The notes beneath the pieces are model-generated. The model did no database searches and had not been told where the DNA came from. It saw only the letters and a program-made list of their open reading frames with translations. From positions 744,749 through 808,748 of the forward strand of contig MNCI01008852.1 in the NCBI GenBank assembly GCA_015680685.1: 64,000 nucleotides of DNA, in the 5' to 3' direction. Shown here piece after piece: positions 1 to 11,770 of the stretch; the stretch's first letter is position 1, and every line of letters starts with the position of its first letter. Position numbers and translations under genes: made by a program. Source of the DNA: Gnetum montanum. Taxonomy: Eukaryota > Streptophyta > Gnetopsida > Gnetales > Gnetaceae.

Positions 1-680
1 TGATGCTATTGGGATCAAAATCACTGAGAAGCTTATTGCACTACTAACGAACATGGTCACATAGGAAACTTTGTTCATGGTGCACATTATTTCATAGGTT
101 GGAATTCTGATAAAAGTACTAGTTACTTAGCTACATTATAAATAAACAAGGTTTCTTTGGAAACTTTACATATATTGGAGTTCAACACTCATGTACATGT
201 CTTTTTTAAAAATAATTAACTAGGTGGCATTGTGGTAGACCAAGCATTTATTATTACTTTGTCAATCTTTTGTATGCTTTAGTTAAATAAAATTAGAACA
301 TGGAAATAGATATGATTCATGGCCTAATGATTTATGTAAGATTATTATCATTGCATGTTAAGTTATATCCTCAAGTAAGATTCATTTGTACAAGCTAAAG
401 ATCCCTAAAGCATATACTATGATCTTGCAAGACTTTAAACATACATAGAGAATGGGAATTAATTATATAGGTGGGAAATACTAGCAATAGATTTAGATAA
501 TATTCCTTATGTGGGCATGTCTAACAATTAGTAAGTTATCCAATCTATTATATTATTTAGTAGACTTGAGACTAGGATGAAATCAATGATTGAGTCTAAA
601 ATTTTATTTTATAAGGATACTTTGAATTTTACGTCCTTGACTAGGTGTTATACATTTTAGGTTTGTCCAGCACCTAAAGC
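1..680. other. Unassigned flank left of copia element C1
   Basis: A+T-rich sequence with stops in every frame and no domain I can recognise. It lies directly outside the C1 element: the last five bases (676-680, aaagc) are the left copy of C1's target duplication. The sequence should therefore be continuous with the DNA at 18948, on the other side of C1. That DNA is the 3' end of the minus-strand gypsy pol remnant G0, so this stretch is probably 3' non-coding or LTR sequence of G0. I did not find a matching LTR partner to prove it. Confidence 0.4.
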
Positions 681-1113
681 TGTTACAAAATATTGTGTAG
701 GAAAAATCTTACATCAAACAATGGAACAACATAGAAAAATACTAGGAATCATAATGAAACACTGAAAGAATAAAGTGTAGGAAAATTAGAGATTTTTGTG
801 GATCGACAAAGTGCTACATACAACAAGCAAACAACATAGCAATTTACATGAAAATCCTATGTGGGAAAAAGCCACAAGAAAGGATGTAGAGCTTTCTATT
901 TATTCAAGGAGCAAAAGAATTGATAATTTCAAAATACCCCCTAAGCATCTTTTATAGGTTTAGCATTTCCAGCCAACTCACAGTTAAGTTCCTAACCCTA
1001 TAAGGAAGTTTACCTAACTCTCATTTGCAACACTTCTTTTATTTTTTATTTTTATATAAAGAGGTAAATTTTAAAATATAATGTTATAACAAATTTAGCT
1101 TCACATATCAACA
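681..1113 (-). repeat. 3' LTR of copia element C1
   Basis: A 433-bp LTR, minus orientation, paired with 18483-18942. Shared blocks include the stretch around TTTTTGTGGATCGACAAAG and the end ATGTTATAACAAATTTRGCTTCACA. The purine-rich strand just inside (1114-1128 reversed, ctttaagtaagagag) is the likely polypurine tract that primes plus-strand synthesis. The pair has many substitutions and small indels, so the insertion is old. Confidence 0.9.
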
Positions 1114-2562
1114 CTCTCTTACTTAAAGATAAATTTAGTATGTCTTCAAATTTCTTGGTAAGAGATGCACTACTTTCTAAATGTTAAAAATCAAGTCTCT
1201 AGATGTATACCCTTGAAACATAATTAACATTTTGTTCCATCAATTTCCTTCATTAGGAAATCAAAAACGTTTGCTTATGTATGAAGCTTGCACACATCTA
1301 GCTCCCTATCTTCAATTTTTTGTTTGATAAAATGGTACCTCACACCAATAAAATTTGTTTGAACATGATAAGAAGCATTCTTGAACAAGTGATAGCACTC
1401 TAACTATCATAGTAAATGATGTATTGTGACTATTTCAAACTAAAGTAACACAACAACCACTTTATCCAAATGATCTCCTTCGCAACTCTTACTAAAGCTA
1501 TATATTCTGACTTTATAGTAGATAATGTAACATCTCTTTGTAATCAATACATTCAATTAATAGGAGATTCATCCATAAGAAAAATATATCTAGAAATAGA
1601 TTTTTTGCTTGTTTACATGCTGCATAATTTGCATGCACATAGGTGATAGCATTTAAAGTGAAGTTATCAAAATATAAGCAGAGGGTGTGTGTAATTTTCA
1701 AATATTGGAATGTCTATTTTACTCCTTTCCAATGTTTAGGACTAGGATTTCTCATGTAATAAGAAACAACTTCTACTACAAAGAATATATTTGGTTTGGT
1801 ACAAAGCATTGCATATATTAGGCTATAAGTAGCTAAAGTGGATAAAAATTTCTCCACTAAAGGGATGCTAATAGGAATGCAATCTATCATATGAAAATTT
1901 TCAAGAATTTTACCAATATACTTAGACTGACTAAGAAATAATTTATGATGTGCCATATCACCAGAAATTTGCATACCAAGTATTTGCTTTGTTGAACCCA
2001 TATCTTTTATGAGAAAACATTTGCCTAGTTTCTTTTTCAGTCTTTTGATGTTATGTCCATTTCCTATAATAAGCATGTTATCAACATAAAATAATAGGAT
2101 ATTAATCTTACTAGAAGTTTTTCCATGTAGGTAAACATAGTAATTAATGGTACACTTCTTAAATTTTTCATCCTACATGAAACTATCAAAACTCTTCTAC
2201 CATTATCTAGGGCCTTGCTTCAAACCATACAAGCTTCTCTTTAACCTAAAAACTAAATGCTTTTCTTGGCACTCATATTCTTCAAGTAATTTCATGTAAA
2301 TATCTTCATCTAGGTAGGCATGTAATAAGGTAGTTTTTATGTCCAATTATTCTAATTTTAAATTTAAAGTAGCAACAAGAGATAAAATGGAAGGTATAGA
2401 AGAATGTTTCATAATATGAGAGAAAATCTCTATGAAGTGTATACTTAGTTTTTTTTGACTAAATTACTTACAATCAATTTAGCTCCATAGCTTTTTTTTA
2501 CCATTAGACTCATCTTTAATTCTAGAAACTCATTTGTTAGATAAAATACACTTACCATGTGG
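1114..2562 (-). pseudogene. pol: C1 pol, 3' part: reverse transcriptase C-terminal half and RNase H
   Basis: Minus-strand copia pol remnant. The clearest open stretch (1714-2076) shows the RT motifs LKKKLGKCF, DMGSTKQILGMQIS and LSQSKYIGKILE, followed by the conserved region around YAMLCTKPNI. Just before it, at 2074-2088, the catalytic YVDDM box reads YVDNM, so the second catalytic aspartate is lost. RNase H follows at 1513-1701 and continues towards 1130, where KSEYIALVRVAKEIIW corresponds to the copia TEAEYIAL motif. In-frame stops and frameshifts make it non-functional. The 5' half of the same RT lies 13 kb away, beyond G1. The codon phase is kept across the insertion site, with PHGKCIL on this side and TWDVIPL on the other. 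Confidence 0.9.
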
Positions 2563-2567
2563 CAAAG
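2563..2567. repeat. Target-site duplication (left) of G1
   Basis: The five bases caaag immediately precede the TGATGAG start of the G1 5' LTR. They are repeated at 15820-15824, just after the CTCATCA end of the 3' LTR. This fixes both element boundaries. Confidence 0.92.
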
Positions 2568-3446
2568 TGATGAGTTTCAGTTTGTTGCATCGACTAGGCC
2601 CCGTTGACGCAGTTTGTTGCATCAACTGGGTGCTATCGACTAGGCCCTGTCGATGATGCATAGGTCTATCCTAGTCTATAAATATGTGCTCACTAGTCAC
2701 ATTTATGGCATCAGTTTTAATAGTAGTTTCAAAGCTTCTGCATTTTGTCTATTTGAAAGTTTGAATATTTTTCCAAGTGCTTGCAGTTAGAGTCATTGAG
2801 TGTATGGATCTTTATTCTAACATTGTTGTACCTGAGCACGATATTGTGTGTGGCAATAAAGATGAACTTCTTAATAAACCTTGCAACATTCTAGATAACT
2901 TAAATGTTTCATTTATGCATTTAATGTTTTCAATTATTTGTTGAATTTTTTTCGATAATTAAGCTAATGAAGTAATTAAACAAGATAAGCTAGATAGATT
3001 AAACACATAATTACGACCGCTTTGAGTGTAACACGCATTCACTTGGTAATCTCAACAGTGTTATTGCTTGGTATGTCCAGTAGCGTAGCACTTGGTAACC
3101 CAGCAATGGGTATGTGGGTTCAGGATAGGTGCCAAAAGTGGGACTATATGCTTATGTTAGGACTGCTTAGATACTATTTAATTAGTTAATCCAATTACTT
3201 TATCTCTCTTTAAAGACCAAAACAATAAAATAGAAAATGATAAAAATTAGATGCCTCAATTACATTTAACCATACTAGTGTACGTCTCAAGTGTAATTAG
3301 GAAGACAAAAAATGACCTTAAGGGAAGGTTCACTTCCTAGAAGACTAGCGCATTAGAAACTATAAAGTCCATAGAATTTGACTAGATCGCATGTGAGCGC
3401 TTTGTGATTTGTATGGTTGGGTGTAGGGGTACTTCATTGCTCATCA
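2568..3446 (+). repeat. 5' LTR of G1
   Basis: An 879-bp LTR matching 14886-15819. U3 begins with repeats built on ATCGACTAGGCCC and holds an imperfect palindrome at 2635-2654 (ATCGAC, TAGGCCCT, GTCGAT). A TATA box (TATAAATA) lies at 2677-2684. A polyadenylation signal AATAAA is at 2855-2860, in a block (GGCAATAAAGATGAACTTC) conserved in all family LTRs. The 3' half contains direct repeats of the type CTTGGTAACCCAGCA and ends with GTGTAGGGGTAC...CTCATCA. Confidence 0.92.
2677..2684 (+). promoter_or_regulatory. TATA box in the G1 5' LTR
   Basis: TATAAATA stands about 110 bp into the LTR, just after the palindromic U3 region. It occupies the same place as the TATAAATAAGAGG box of G3 and G4. An AATAAA signal follows about 170 bp downstream, as expected for U3-R order. 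Confidence 0.65.
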
Positions 3447-3447
3447 T

Positions 3448-3466
3448 TGGTGCTATTGTTGGGGAC
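3448..3466 (+). promoter_or_regulatory. Primer-binding site of G1 (Asp tRNA)
   Basis: TGGTGCTATTGTTGGGGAC lies one base after the 5' LTR. It corresponds to the complement of the plant tRNA-Asp 3' end (TGGCGCCGTTGCCGGGG) with a few C-to-T type changes. Asp-tRNA priming is known for Athila/Tat gypsy elements. Confidence 0.85.
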
Positions 3467-3597
3467 TTTTTTGATGAAACATGCACTATCTAGGATTAGT
3501 AAATATTATTAATATTGTTAGGTGAACTCAAGGTCAACATCACTTTCACATGGCATATAACTAGTAAGCACACTAATAATTTTATTTGTTTTGCAAA

Positions 3598-5440
3598 ATG
3601 TTTTCTTCCCACAAGCATGAAGATGTCAAACCACCAACCCCACAAGGGTGCAATGCGGTATAAACTCATTCAGATGAGTATGTATTGAACTTCACTTTCA
3701 TCCTACATTAGGATGAATAGCTACGATGGCATGACATGAAGGGAAATATTGTATTACCTTCCAATTAATTTGTGCCTGGGATGCTATTTCAAACCCTTAA
3801 AAGGTTAGGCATCTCCAATCTTCACAAGGAATACGTTGTGGATAATCATCATACTTGGGATTACCATCACATTGAAACACAACACAAGTGAGATTGACAC
3901 TAGGCAAAGCACCATGAGCTTGAAAAGGGAAAAACTTTCACTAATCCCTTATTCCTACTAAACCAAGATGACAATGTGGATGCTTCTCCTAAGGGTTATC
4001 AATATGAAAATTCTCCACCTCATCTATTATTGGTGATGAGGGTGTGACCATAAACCTACAATCCACTATTCATAAACTAGGTTTAGGAAAGAGTGATAGT
4101 CAAGGCAAGGACTTGGGTAAGCATTGCAATGACAAGGGATCTAAGGATGTGGATTGTAATGAGAAAAAATGTGGTGGTAGATACTGTGGTGGTGATGGTG
4201 GTCCACCTTCTCCTCCATCATCTTCATTTGATTTTGAACATTCCTCTTCATCTGCTAGTTCTCATAAAAGTTGTTATTGAAATCATCATGATGAAGGTAA
4301 TCAATGAGACAACAATGATTGTGAAGACCACTAAGATCGAAGGGGTGGATGAAATCATCATCAGCGTCATCAACATAGTGATGATGATGAACCTTTGTTG
4401 GTGACTTGAAGCATGCTCAACATTGTAGAGGTAGTGAAGGTCCCAACAAAATATGTGAAAGATACTAGGATCAAGCACTTAGACATGAATAATATCTCAA
4501 GATTTGAGGGGGGATACAACTATGATTTGTAGAAACATCTACAAGCTTTTCACGATGCATGTGCCTTATAGAACATTGAAAATGATTAGCAGAAACTTAA
4601 GCTCTTCCCTAGGACACTCATCAAGAAAGTTGAAAGCTAGTACTCGTTGTTGGAGCCAGAATGTATCCACAAATGGAGTACCATGTTGGAGCTATTTAAT
4701 GACAAATATCAAACATACTCCAGAATGTCTAATCTAAGGAGGTAGATCCGAGGATGAAAATAAGGAACACATGAACCCTTGGATGTTGCTATGGTTAGAT
4801 ATTATTCACTCTTACACCAATGCCCTAGCCATGGTTATTCTTAAAGGAAACAACCTTATCGCATCATAGATGGGCTCAGAGTAGAAGCTAGAAGAACTCT
4901 TAGGGTGTATGCCTAAGGGAGAGTGTCTGAACTAAGAGCTCATCAGATCCAAAGGTTCATAGAGTAGGTAGCCAAAGAAGATGGTGAGTTACGAAAGAGG
5001 GAAAGTGCAAAAGAGTATAATATGGATCCTTCCATCAGGAAATGGAAGGTTTGATTTTGTAATAAGGAGGAGTTACTACTCGATGAAGTGGTAAATAGGA
5101 AAACCTTGCCCATCCAAAAATCTATGTTTGATATTTCAGCAAAGGTTGATAAATTATGGGACTCTTTGGATGAAAAATTTCAAATTGCTATGAAAATTGT
5201 TGAAGAATCCAAAGAGAAAAATAGTGATTGTAACCACAGGAGATGAAAAGAAGCTGAATGTTCCTACCAAAGAGGTAAGGGTAAAGTTTCTGTCACAAAG
5301 GAAGTTGTGGAAACTAACTCTAATGATGGAATTGGTTGTGACATTTGTCAATATGAATATCCAAAGTGATATTGCCTTATGGTGTCACACTTACAAGAGT
5401 CTGGGGTGTACACATTGAATCCTTAACTAGCATGTAGGCA
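3598..5440 (+). pseudogene. gag: G1 gag (broken)
   Basis: Structural gag protein. The start (ATG at 3598, then TTTTCTTCC) corresponds to the gag start of the sister elements. Near 4044-4280 is a Gly/Ser/His-rich linker matching the HDKDRH...SPSSSPSP region of G3. The retrotransposon gag domain follows at about 4440-5050, with KHLDMNNISRFEGGYN, ENDYQKLKLFPRTLI, KWSTMLELFNDKYQTYS and RIIDGLRVEARRTL. A degraded zinc knuckle is at about 5335-5385 (CDICQYEYPK). Many in-frame TAG and TAA codons and several frameshifts remove function. Confidence 0.85.
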
Positions 5441-6660
5441 AGCATCCAAATGATCATCTTATACTTAGGGCAATACAAAACAGTTCCATTAGCAACAATA
5501 GGCTTATTACCCAAGTGGAGCTCCACCACAACCATATGAGAAATACCAACAATGGTAGTAACCACATCATGGGGAATGCCACTGCCAAGGTAGTAGTACC
5601 CTTATAGGCAACCAAATCCATACAAGTACTATGTTTAGCAACCTGTCTCTCCATGAAGTTCTGCAAGTCATACCCCATGTTAGCATCACTATTATCCTCT
5701 AGAGTACCATTGAACACATTCACCATCTACTCAAGGAGAAAACCCATATCCATACCACCCTCTACATCCATCTGCCCACACACCTCCACCCTCAACCTAG
5801 CTACCTCTTGCTCTATCCATATAGGGAGAAATTCCACCATAGCCACAACAATGAAATGCTATGAGGATTGTACATTGATAACCTATTTTTCTATTGAGTG
5901 GTTTGGACAATCGATCTAGGAAATGATCCTTTTTCTAATTCAATAGTCCTCTTAAACCCTCACACCTTAGTGTAGTTGGCCTCCTTGCATCTCCAACTCC
6001 CTCATCCTCTACATCAAATACCTTTGAGTGCCCTTCAAATCAAATGCCACCTTGGATTTGCACTATGATGCTAACTCATGATGTTTCCTATTGGATAAGG
6101 GTTGACAATCTTGTTACGAAAAGATCTGACCTAGGAAGTCACTTATTTACCTACAGATTCCTAGACATGAGCTATACAAGGCTCTTCTTTATTCTAGTTT
6201 TGATGTCAACCTCATCTCTCATGACATGTGTAAGGCCTGGAACCTACCACCTCTCAAGAAGAGAAACATCTATCTAGAATTGGTAGACTAGTCAATCACT
6301 ATTCCTTTGGGATTGGTAAAGGACATTGTAATCATAGTTAGTGGGTGGTCCTATCTTGCTAAATTTTTGGTGATTAAGGTTGAAAATTGCAAAGGTGACT
6401 TCCCCATCATTATGGGAAGCACATGGTTAAGCATAGTAGATGCATGTATGGGTATAAGGGACCTATCCTTGGAAATCTCCAAGAAAAATGAATTTGGATG
6501 ATTAGAGAAGAAGCGTATTCCATGCATCACGTATGGTGATAATGGGTGCAATTGTGTGCAAAATATTTGGTCCATCAAAAGTACATACATCAAAGCATGT
6601 AATCAGTGTGCATAAGAAACATATATTCAAAGGTGTCTATACGTAGTAGCCACAAAATAG
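5441..6660 (+). pseudogene. G1 gag C-terminal tail and aspartic protease remnant
   Basis: 5441-6050 corresponds to the Pro/Gln-rich gag tail of G3 and G4 and is badly frameshifted. The protease lies at about 6120-6560. The active-site region reads LLYSSFDVNLIS where G4 has LLDSGFGVSLIS, so the catalytic Asp and Gly are gone. Downstream, QSITIPLGLVKDIVIIVSGW, FPIIMGSTWLSIVDACMGI and DLSLEIS match the sister copies across frames. It would have cut the polyprotein; it cannot now. Confidence 0.78.
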
Positions 6661-6675
6661 GAGGGCACCTAGTGG

Positions 6676-8340
6676 TTGATACTTGACTCAGATAGTAGCA
6701 CATTATATGTGGAACCAATTGAGAGCATAACATGTGCTTATGTTGAAATCATGGATGAACTTGAGCAAGTTCATCACCAACTCTTTGATGATGAAAATGA
6801 TGATACTTGTTTGGGAGAGATGGAGATCCTTGATAACTTCAAGCAGGAGCCCCTAGAACTGAAAACCCTACAAGTCAATATTGAATATGCATTTTTAAAA
6901 AATGGTAAATCGATCATAATTAATGCCAAACTTACTCTTGAACAAAAAGAAAAGCTATTAATGGTGGTTAACAAATGGTCAATAGCCTTTTCTTGGTCAT
7001 ATTCTAAGCTTATAGGAATTAATCCAAGGATATGCCAACATTGCATTTACACCAACCTAGCCATAAAGCTAAGAAGGTAGCCACAGAGGTGGCTAAACCC
7101 TAGATTAAAGTAGATCACCAAGGAAAAAATAGAACAACTCATGAAGGCAAGGTTCATCTATCCCATCGTAGATAGTGAGTGGGTTAGTCCAGTTGTAATT
7201 GTGCCAAAGAAAGGTGATAATTGGCATATCTACATTGACTCCAGGCTATTAAATATGGTAACATTTAAAGATCATTTTCCATTGCCATTTGTGGATTAAG
7301 TGTTGGATGCCATATATGAGCATTGCTATTATAACTTCTTGGATGGTTATAGTGGCTATAACCAAATCCAAATTGCACCAGAAGATCAGGCCAAGACAAC
7401 ATTCAAAATTTTCTAGGGGACTTTTGCATATTGTAAGATGCCATTCAGTTTATGTAATTCCCTTACAACATTTCAACGCTTGGTCCTTAGTATTTTCCAA
7501 TAATAGATTGGTAGTTGTGTGGAAGTCTTCATGGATGACGTTTCCAACTATGGAGCTACATTTGAGCTAACCTTGGATTGCTTTGAGTAAGTACTAAAGA
7601 GATGTGTTGAAACAAATCTATGGCTCAACTGGCAAAAAATTCACCTTATGATCCCAAAAAGTATTGTGTTCGGGCACTGAATTTTACAAGAAGGGATTAA
7701 GGTAGACCTAGAAAAGATAAGGGTCATTCAAGGAATTACACATCAACTAGAGATAATCAAAGATGTTGGATTGTCCCTTGGACACACTGGCTACTACCGA
7801 TGATTCATAGAGAATTTCTATGAGATCGCAAAACCATTGGTAGAGCTTACAAAGAAAGATGCACCTTTTATCTAGACTAAGAAATGTGAACATGCATTCT
7901 AATAGTTAAAGGAGAAACTCGTAGAAACACCAATTCTATAGGCACTAGACTGGTCTAGACCATTCCACATCATGACTAATGCATCTAACTATGCCCTGGG
8001 AGTAGTGCTCATGTAGTTGGATGATAAGCAATGTCCATACTATATCCACTGTGCAAGTCGAAGCATTGTGGGAGCATAATTAAATTACACCATCATGGAA
8101 AAAGAATTAATGGCCATGGTATACACTCTTGAAAATTTTAGGAACTATGTGCTTGGCTACAAAGTATTTGTACATATGGACCACAATGTAATTTGCTTCC
8201 TCATAAACAAGCCAATGATGAGCCATTGTATCATACAGTGGCTCGTGATCTTGTAGAAATTTGATCTCACAATGGTAGATCAAAAAGGAACAAAAATGTT
8301 ATTGATGACCACCTATCTCACTTAAGATGGGGTAATAAAG
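6676..8340 (+). pseudogene. pol: G1 reverse transcriptase and RNase H (broken)
   Basis: Ty3/gypsy pol core. The linker before RT is open at 6676-7080 (LTLEQKEKLLMVVNKWSIAFSWSY). RT then shows EQLMKARFIYP, WVSPVVIVPKKG, HIYIDSRLLN, KDHFPLPFVD, YYNFLDGYSGYNQI and the catalytic FMDD at 7528-7539, which is intact. RNase H follows at about 7950-8330 with PFHIMTNASNYALGVVL, YTIMEKELMAMVYTLENFRNY and DHNVICFL. More than ten in-frame stops occur, mostly at positions where the family has Gln or Trp. It is certainly inactive. Confidence 0.92.
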
Positions 8341-9776
8341 AGGAGGAGAGCTCACTCTTTGATTAGTTTCTAGATGAACTCCTCTTTATAGGAGCACTAA
8401 ATGACCAAACATCCACAAAAACAACATGGTATAATGGCATCCTCATCCATCTTCTCACTCAAGAGATGTCACAAGATCTTGACTTTAGAAAGAAGCAAAA
8501 ATTTCTTCATTGGACCAAATACTTCATGAAAATCAATGGAGATCTTTAGAAGGTGTGCTCTAATGGCATGATTCATTGGTGTGTTCCTAATAAAGATCAA
8601 CTATGCATTCTCCAAGATGGTCATGAAGGGCCTTGCGGAGGCCACTATGTAGGGAGACACATGGCCATAAAAATTTTGATGGAAGAATACTATTGGCATA
8701 TAATATTCAAGGATGTCCACTAGTTTGTCTAATCTTGTGAACATTGTCAATGAGATGGTGGGATGACTGCTCGAATGGAAGGTCCTCAACAATGGATTCA
8801 AATACTCCAACCTTTTAACATATGGAGCATTAACTTTATGGGTCCCATCACACCCATGTCTAATGGAAAGGCATATATCATCGTAGTAGTTGACTACTAT
8901 ACAAAATGGGCAGAAGCAATAGTTGTTATTGATTGTACATCATCTACTATTGCTAGATTTATACAACAAAATGTTATAAATAGGTTTGGGATGCCACGTA
9001 CACTAATTTTTGACAATGGAACTCATTTCATAGGTGCTACTTTTAGAAAATTGATGCAATGCTTGGGGGTTGAACATAAATTTACAACACCCTACCATCC
9101 CTAAGCCAACAGTTAAGTAGAGGTAACTAGCCAAGAGATTACAAAGATCTTAACAAGAACCATAAGCAAATATAGGAGAGATTAGAGTAGCAAACTCAAT
9201 GATGCCCTTTGGGCCTATCGCTCAACATGAAAACTCCCTATTATATACTCTCCCTATGAGTTAGTATATGGAAAACTTCCAATGCTCCTGATTTAGTCCA
9301 AGCTCTATACACTCTCAATACCTTATGATCTGGATCTTGACCTAAGTCTAGCACATAAAGAAAGATTGATCAACTTGAATGTGCTAGATGAAAACCAATT
9401 GGTGGTCCTATCTTTGAATGAGGTGCACAAGGCATTCAACAAGGAACGTCATGACCTCAAAATATGGAAAATAACATTTCAACTAGGAGATAAGATTCTC
9501 TATTAGAACCCCACACATGTATCCTAGAAGAAAAAATTCCAAACATTGTGGGAGGGACCTTATATAATTGATCAAACCTTTTCCTCTGGGACCATGTTAA
9601 TATACAAATTTGAAAGCCCAAATAAAAAGCACTTGGTCAACATCCAACAAGTAAAAACATTTCTAGAGCCAAGACAAGATAGTGCAACTACCACCTCGAT
9701 GGATGGACAACCACGTTCCATTTTTCTGATCTCCTCCCTCCAATTTAGTCATGGGGGAGATGGCCATTCATGCTAA
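8341..9776 (+). pseudogene. pol: G1 integrase (broken)
   Basis: Integrase joins element cDNA to the chromosome. A degraded HHCC zinc-finger region lies at 8590-8760 (EHCQ near 8740). The catalytic core is best preserved at 8763-9104: WSINFMGPITP, DYYTKWAEA, RFGMPRTLIFDNGTHF, KFTTPYHP. The first catalytic Asp is Asn (INFMG for IDFMG). The second Asp (FDNGTH) and the Glu (after 9104, in a QANSQVEV-like stretch with two TAA stops) are recognisable. The C-terminal region continues to about 9776 (LWEGPYIIDQTF, SPNKKHLVNIQQVK). Confidence 0.9.
9746..9763 (+). promoter_or_regulatory. Internal polypurine-tract-like site of G1
   Basis: TAGTCATGGGGGAGATGG stands at the end of the integrase region. It repeats the sequence just before the 3' LTR (ATCATGGGGGTA). 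The same block occurs at the same place in G2, G3 and G4. It could be a second plus-strand primer; this is inference. Confidence 0.5.
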
Positions 9777-9779
9777 TAA

Positions 9780-11760
9780 TCCATATGGTTTCTCAGTTTT
9801 TCTACTTTTTGTTTTCCATGTTTTTGAGTTTACAATTTATTTATTTTACAAATTTTTGATTTTTAAATTTTCCTTTCCCACTTTTGCACCATTGTTAGTA
9901 CCTTTGAATCTTTCTTGATTATTTTACACTTTCTCATATATTCTAATTTATTTTATTTTATTTTTTTAAGTGTGAATTTTTGTTATTTTTGCTAATAAAA
10001 GTGCTTTATTGCCATAAGACATAGTGCCACTGTTGTTGTTTACTAATGATTATTTGTGCTTAATGTTGTGATTATTGATGTCTGCTTTCTATTTTTGAAT
10101 TCTAATGTCTAATGACTATGACATGGTTTATTTTTCATAGAATAGGTAGTGAGTCTATGTCATCCACCCATCCAATAAACGTTATGGTTTTCCTTGTTCT
10201 AGGAGTTTAAGGTTCCTTCCATTAAAGAAACTTTTAATCAATTGGTGACCTTGGCAGTTCTAGAATTCAGAAAGATTCAAAGGTTTGTAGAGGTTGTGAC
10301 TTTAAGGGAACTTAATACTCCTTGTACTCTTCTACTTAATTGAGTGCTTAGGTGTTTTTCATGAACTTATTACCATTTCATTCCAACCACTAATATAAAG
10401 TTAAATAAATTATTTTCATGGTGTGGTTCCCATTTCAAAAAAGAAAAAAAAAACATGATGGGAATTCAAAGCACATCCCTTAGATAAATAAACAGGCTAC
10501 AAGCATTAGCTATGGGATTAGAAAGACATGCACCCATGCCTAAAGGTCCCCTCGAACTAAGGCCCCCTCTCTCTTACTTCTTACTTTTTCTATTCTTCTC
10601 TTTTTGGAATGGTGGTTGTTGTATGGGAGCACTCTCATGTCTTGGGTGAGTAGATAGGTCTTGGAGTGGTGATGTGAAGTCATTGAAAGAGGCTGGTTTT
10701 GATCTAGACTATGGATTAATCTTCTCAGGTCCTTTTAAATACATATTCCATAAGGAACTTCTTATGACCTTAATTTAGGATTCCATCCCACCTTCTTAGT
10801 CATCCGTTTATGCTACCATAACTCACCTCACTGCTAGCTTCTATGTTATGATCAATGTCTTAGTTTGATGTGTTGGAATTCATGGATATATTTTTTTGGT
10901 TGATCCTTATCTTTGCATGACCATTAATCAATTTTGGGGTCCACAGAATCCTTAGTTGGGGTTATGCAAGGGTAACATGGGTAGATGCTTGCTATGGGAG
11001 GACCCACTTACATATCTCTTGATTTAGTTAGTTAAGTCCCTTCCCTTTAACATTGTTACAATCCTATCTTTTGCATATTCCATTGTGCAAACCATTTTGT
11101 GCTCCTTGAACTCTCATTTTCCATCCCATTTTACAATTTTTCCTAATTTTCTTAATTTTTGTAACCTCAACACCCTCTTCTCACATTTTCATCATGGTTG
11201 TGACTATTTGGGCTTCCATTTGACCCTAATTTCGTTCAAAATCTCTTTGTAATTTTCAAGTTTTGACCAAGTCAATGAAAGTCAATAGTGGTGAATAGTT
11301 ACATCAATGAGGCCTCGTCAACACAATGCAAAAATAGTATAAATATCATCAAACACTTTGGATTTTTCACATTTGGTCCTTACTCCCAAGGAGTTTTTGC
11401 AATTTTTAGAGCCCAAAACTTTCTTGAGCCTATAACTCTCACACCGTTTATTTGAATCATCTTGTTTTTTGACCCTACACTAGAGGTAAGCTCTTAGTTG
11501 TGGGGGTAGTAAATCCTAAGGTTTTGATAAATTTTTTTTTGAAATTTTTTCTAACTCCCCCAAAGTGTTAAGATGTAAAATGCTATTAAATCATTAAATT
11601 TTGAGAATTTAACCCTTCCAATAACTTTGGTAAACCAAAGATTAAATTAATAAGTAAATATTAAATCTATCTAGCCATAATCACACCCTAGCCAAATGTA
11701 ACCTTCCTATGAGACAAGGTATTCCAATCATTTTGAGTTACATTATAATTACTAATCCGT
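9780..11760 (+). other. G1 3' non-coding region between integrase and the additional ORF
   Basis: About 2 kb, T-rich at first (TTTTTGTTTT-type runs near 9800-9980). It then holds blocks shared with G2 and G4: the stem-loop at 10425-10466, AATTCAAAGCACATCCCTTAG, AAGACATG...CCATGCCTAAAGG and GGGAGGACCCACTTACAT. There is no coding signal. The shared blocks suggest a conserved untranslated region of the element RNA. Confidence 0.7.
10425..10466 (+). ncRNA. Predicted stem-loop in the G1 3' region
   Basis: GGTTCCCAT (10425-10433) can pair with ATGGGAATT (10458-10466) across an A-rich loop, giving nine pairs, two of them G-U. The G4 copy has GGTTCTCAT and GTGAGAATT, so one C-G pair has become U-A. 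This is a structural element of the retrotransposon RNA, not an independent RNA gene. Confidence 0.45.
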
Positions 11761-11770
11761 TGTTATGTGT

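Noticed and set aside
4093-4478. Met/Ile/Val-rich frames at 4093-4404 (+) and 4248-4478 (-)
   Set aside because: Alternative frames of the G1 gag linker; the analogous out-of-frame stretches appear in G3 (36993-37331) and G4.
3598-5440. Reading G1-G4 as recently active elements
   Set aside because: Every copy has multiple stops and frameshifts, and all the pol-encoded catalytic sites in G1 integrase and protease are damaged.
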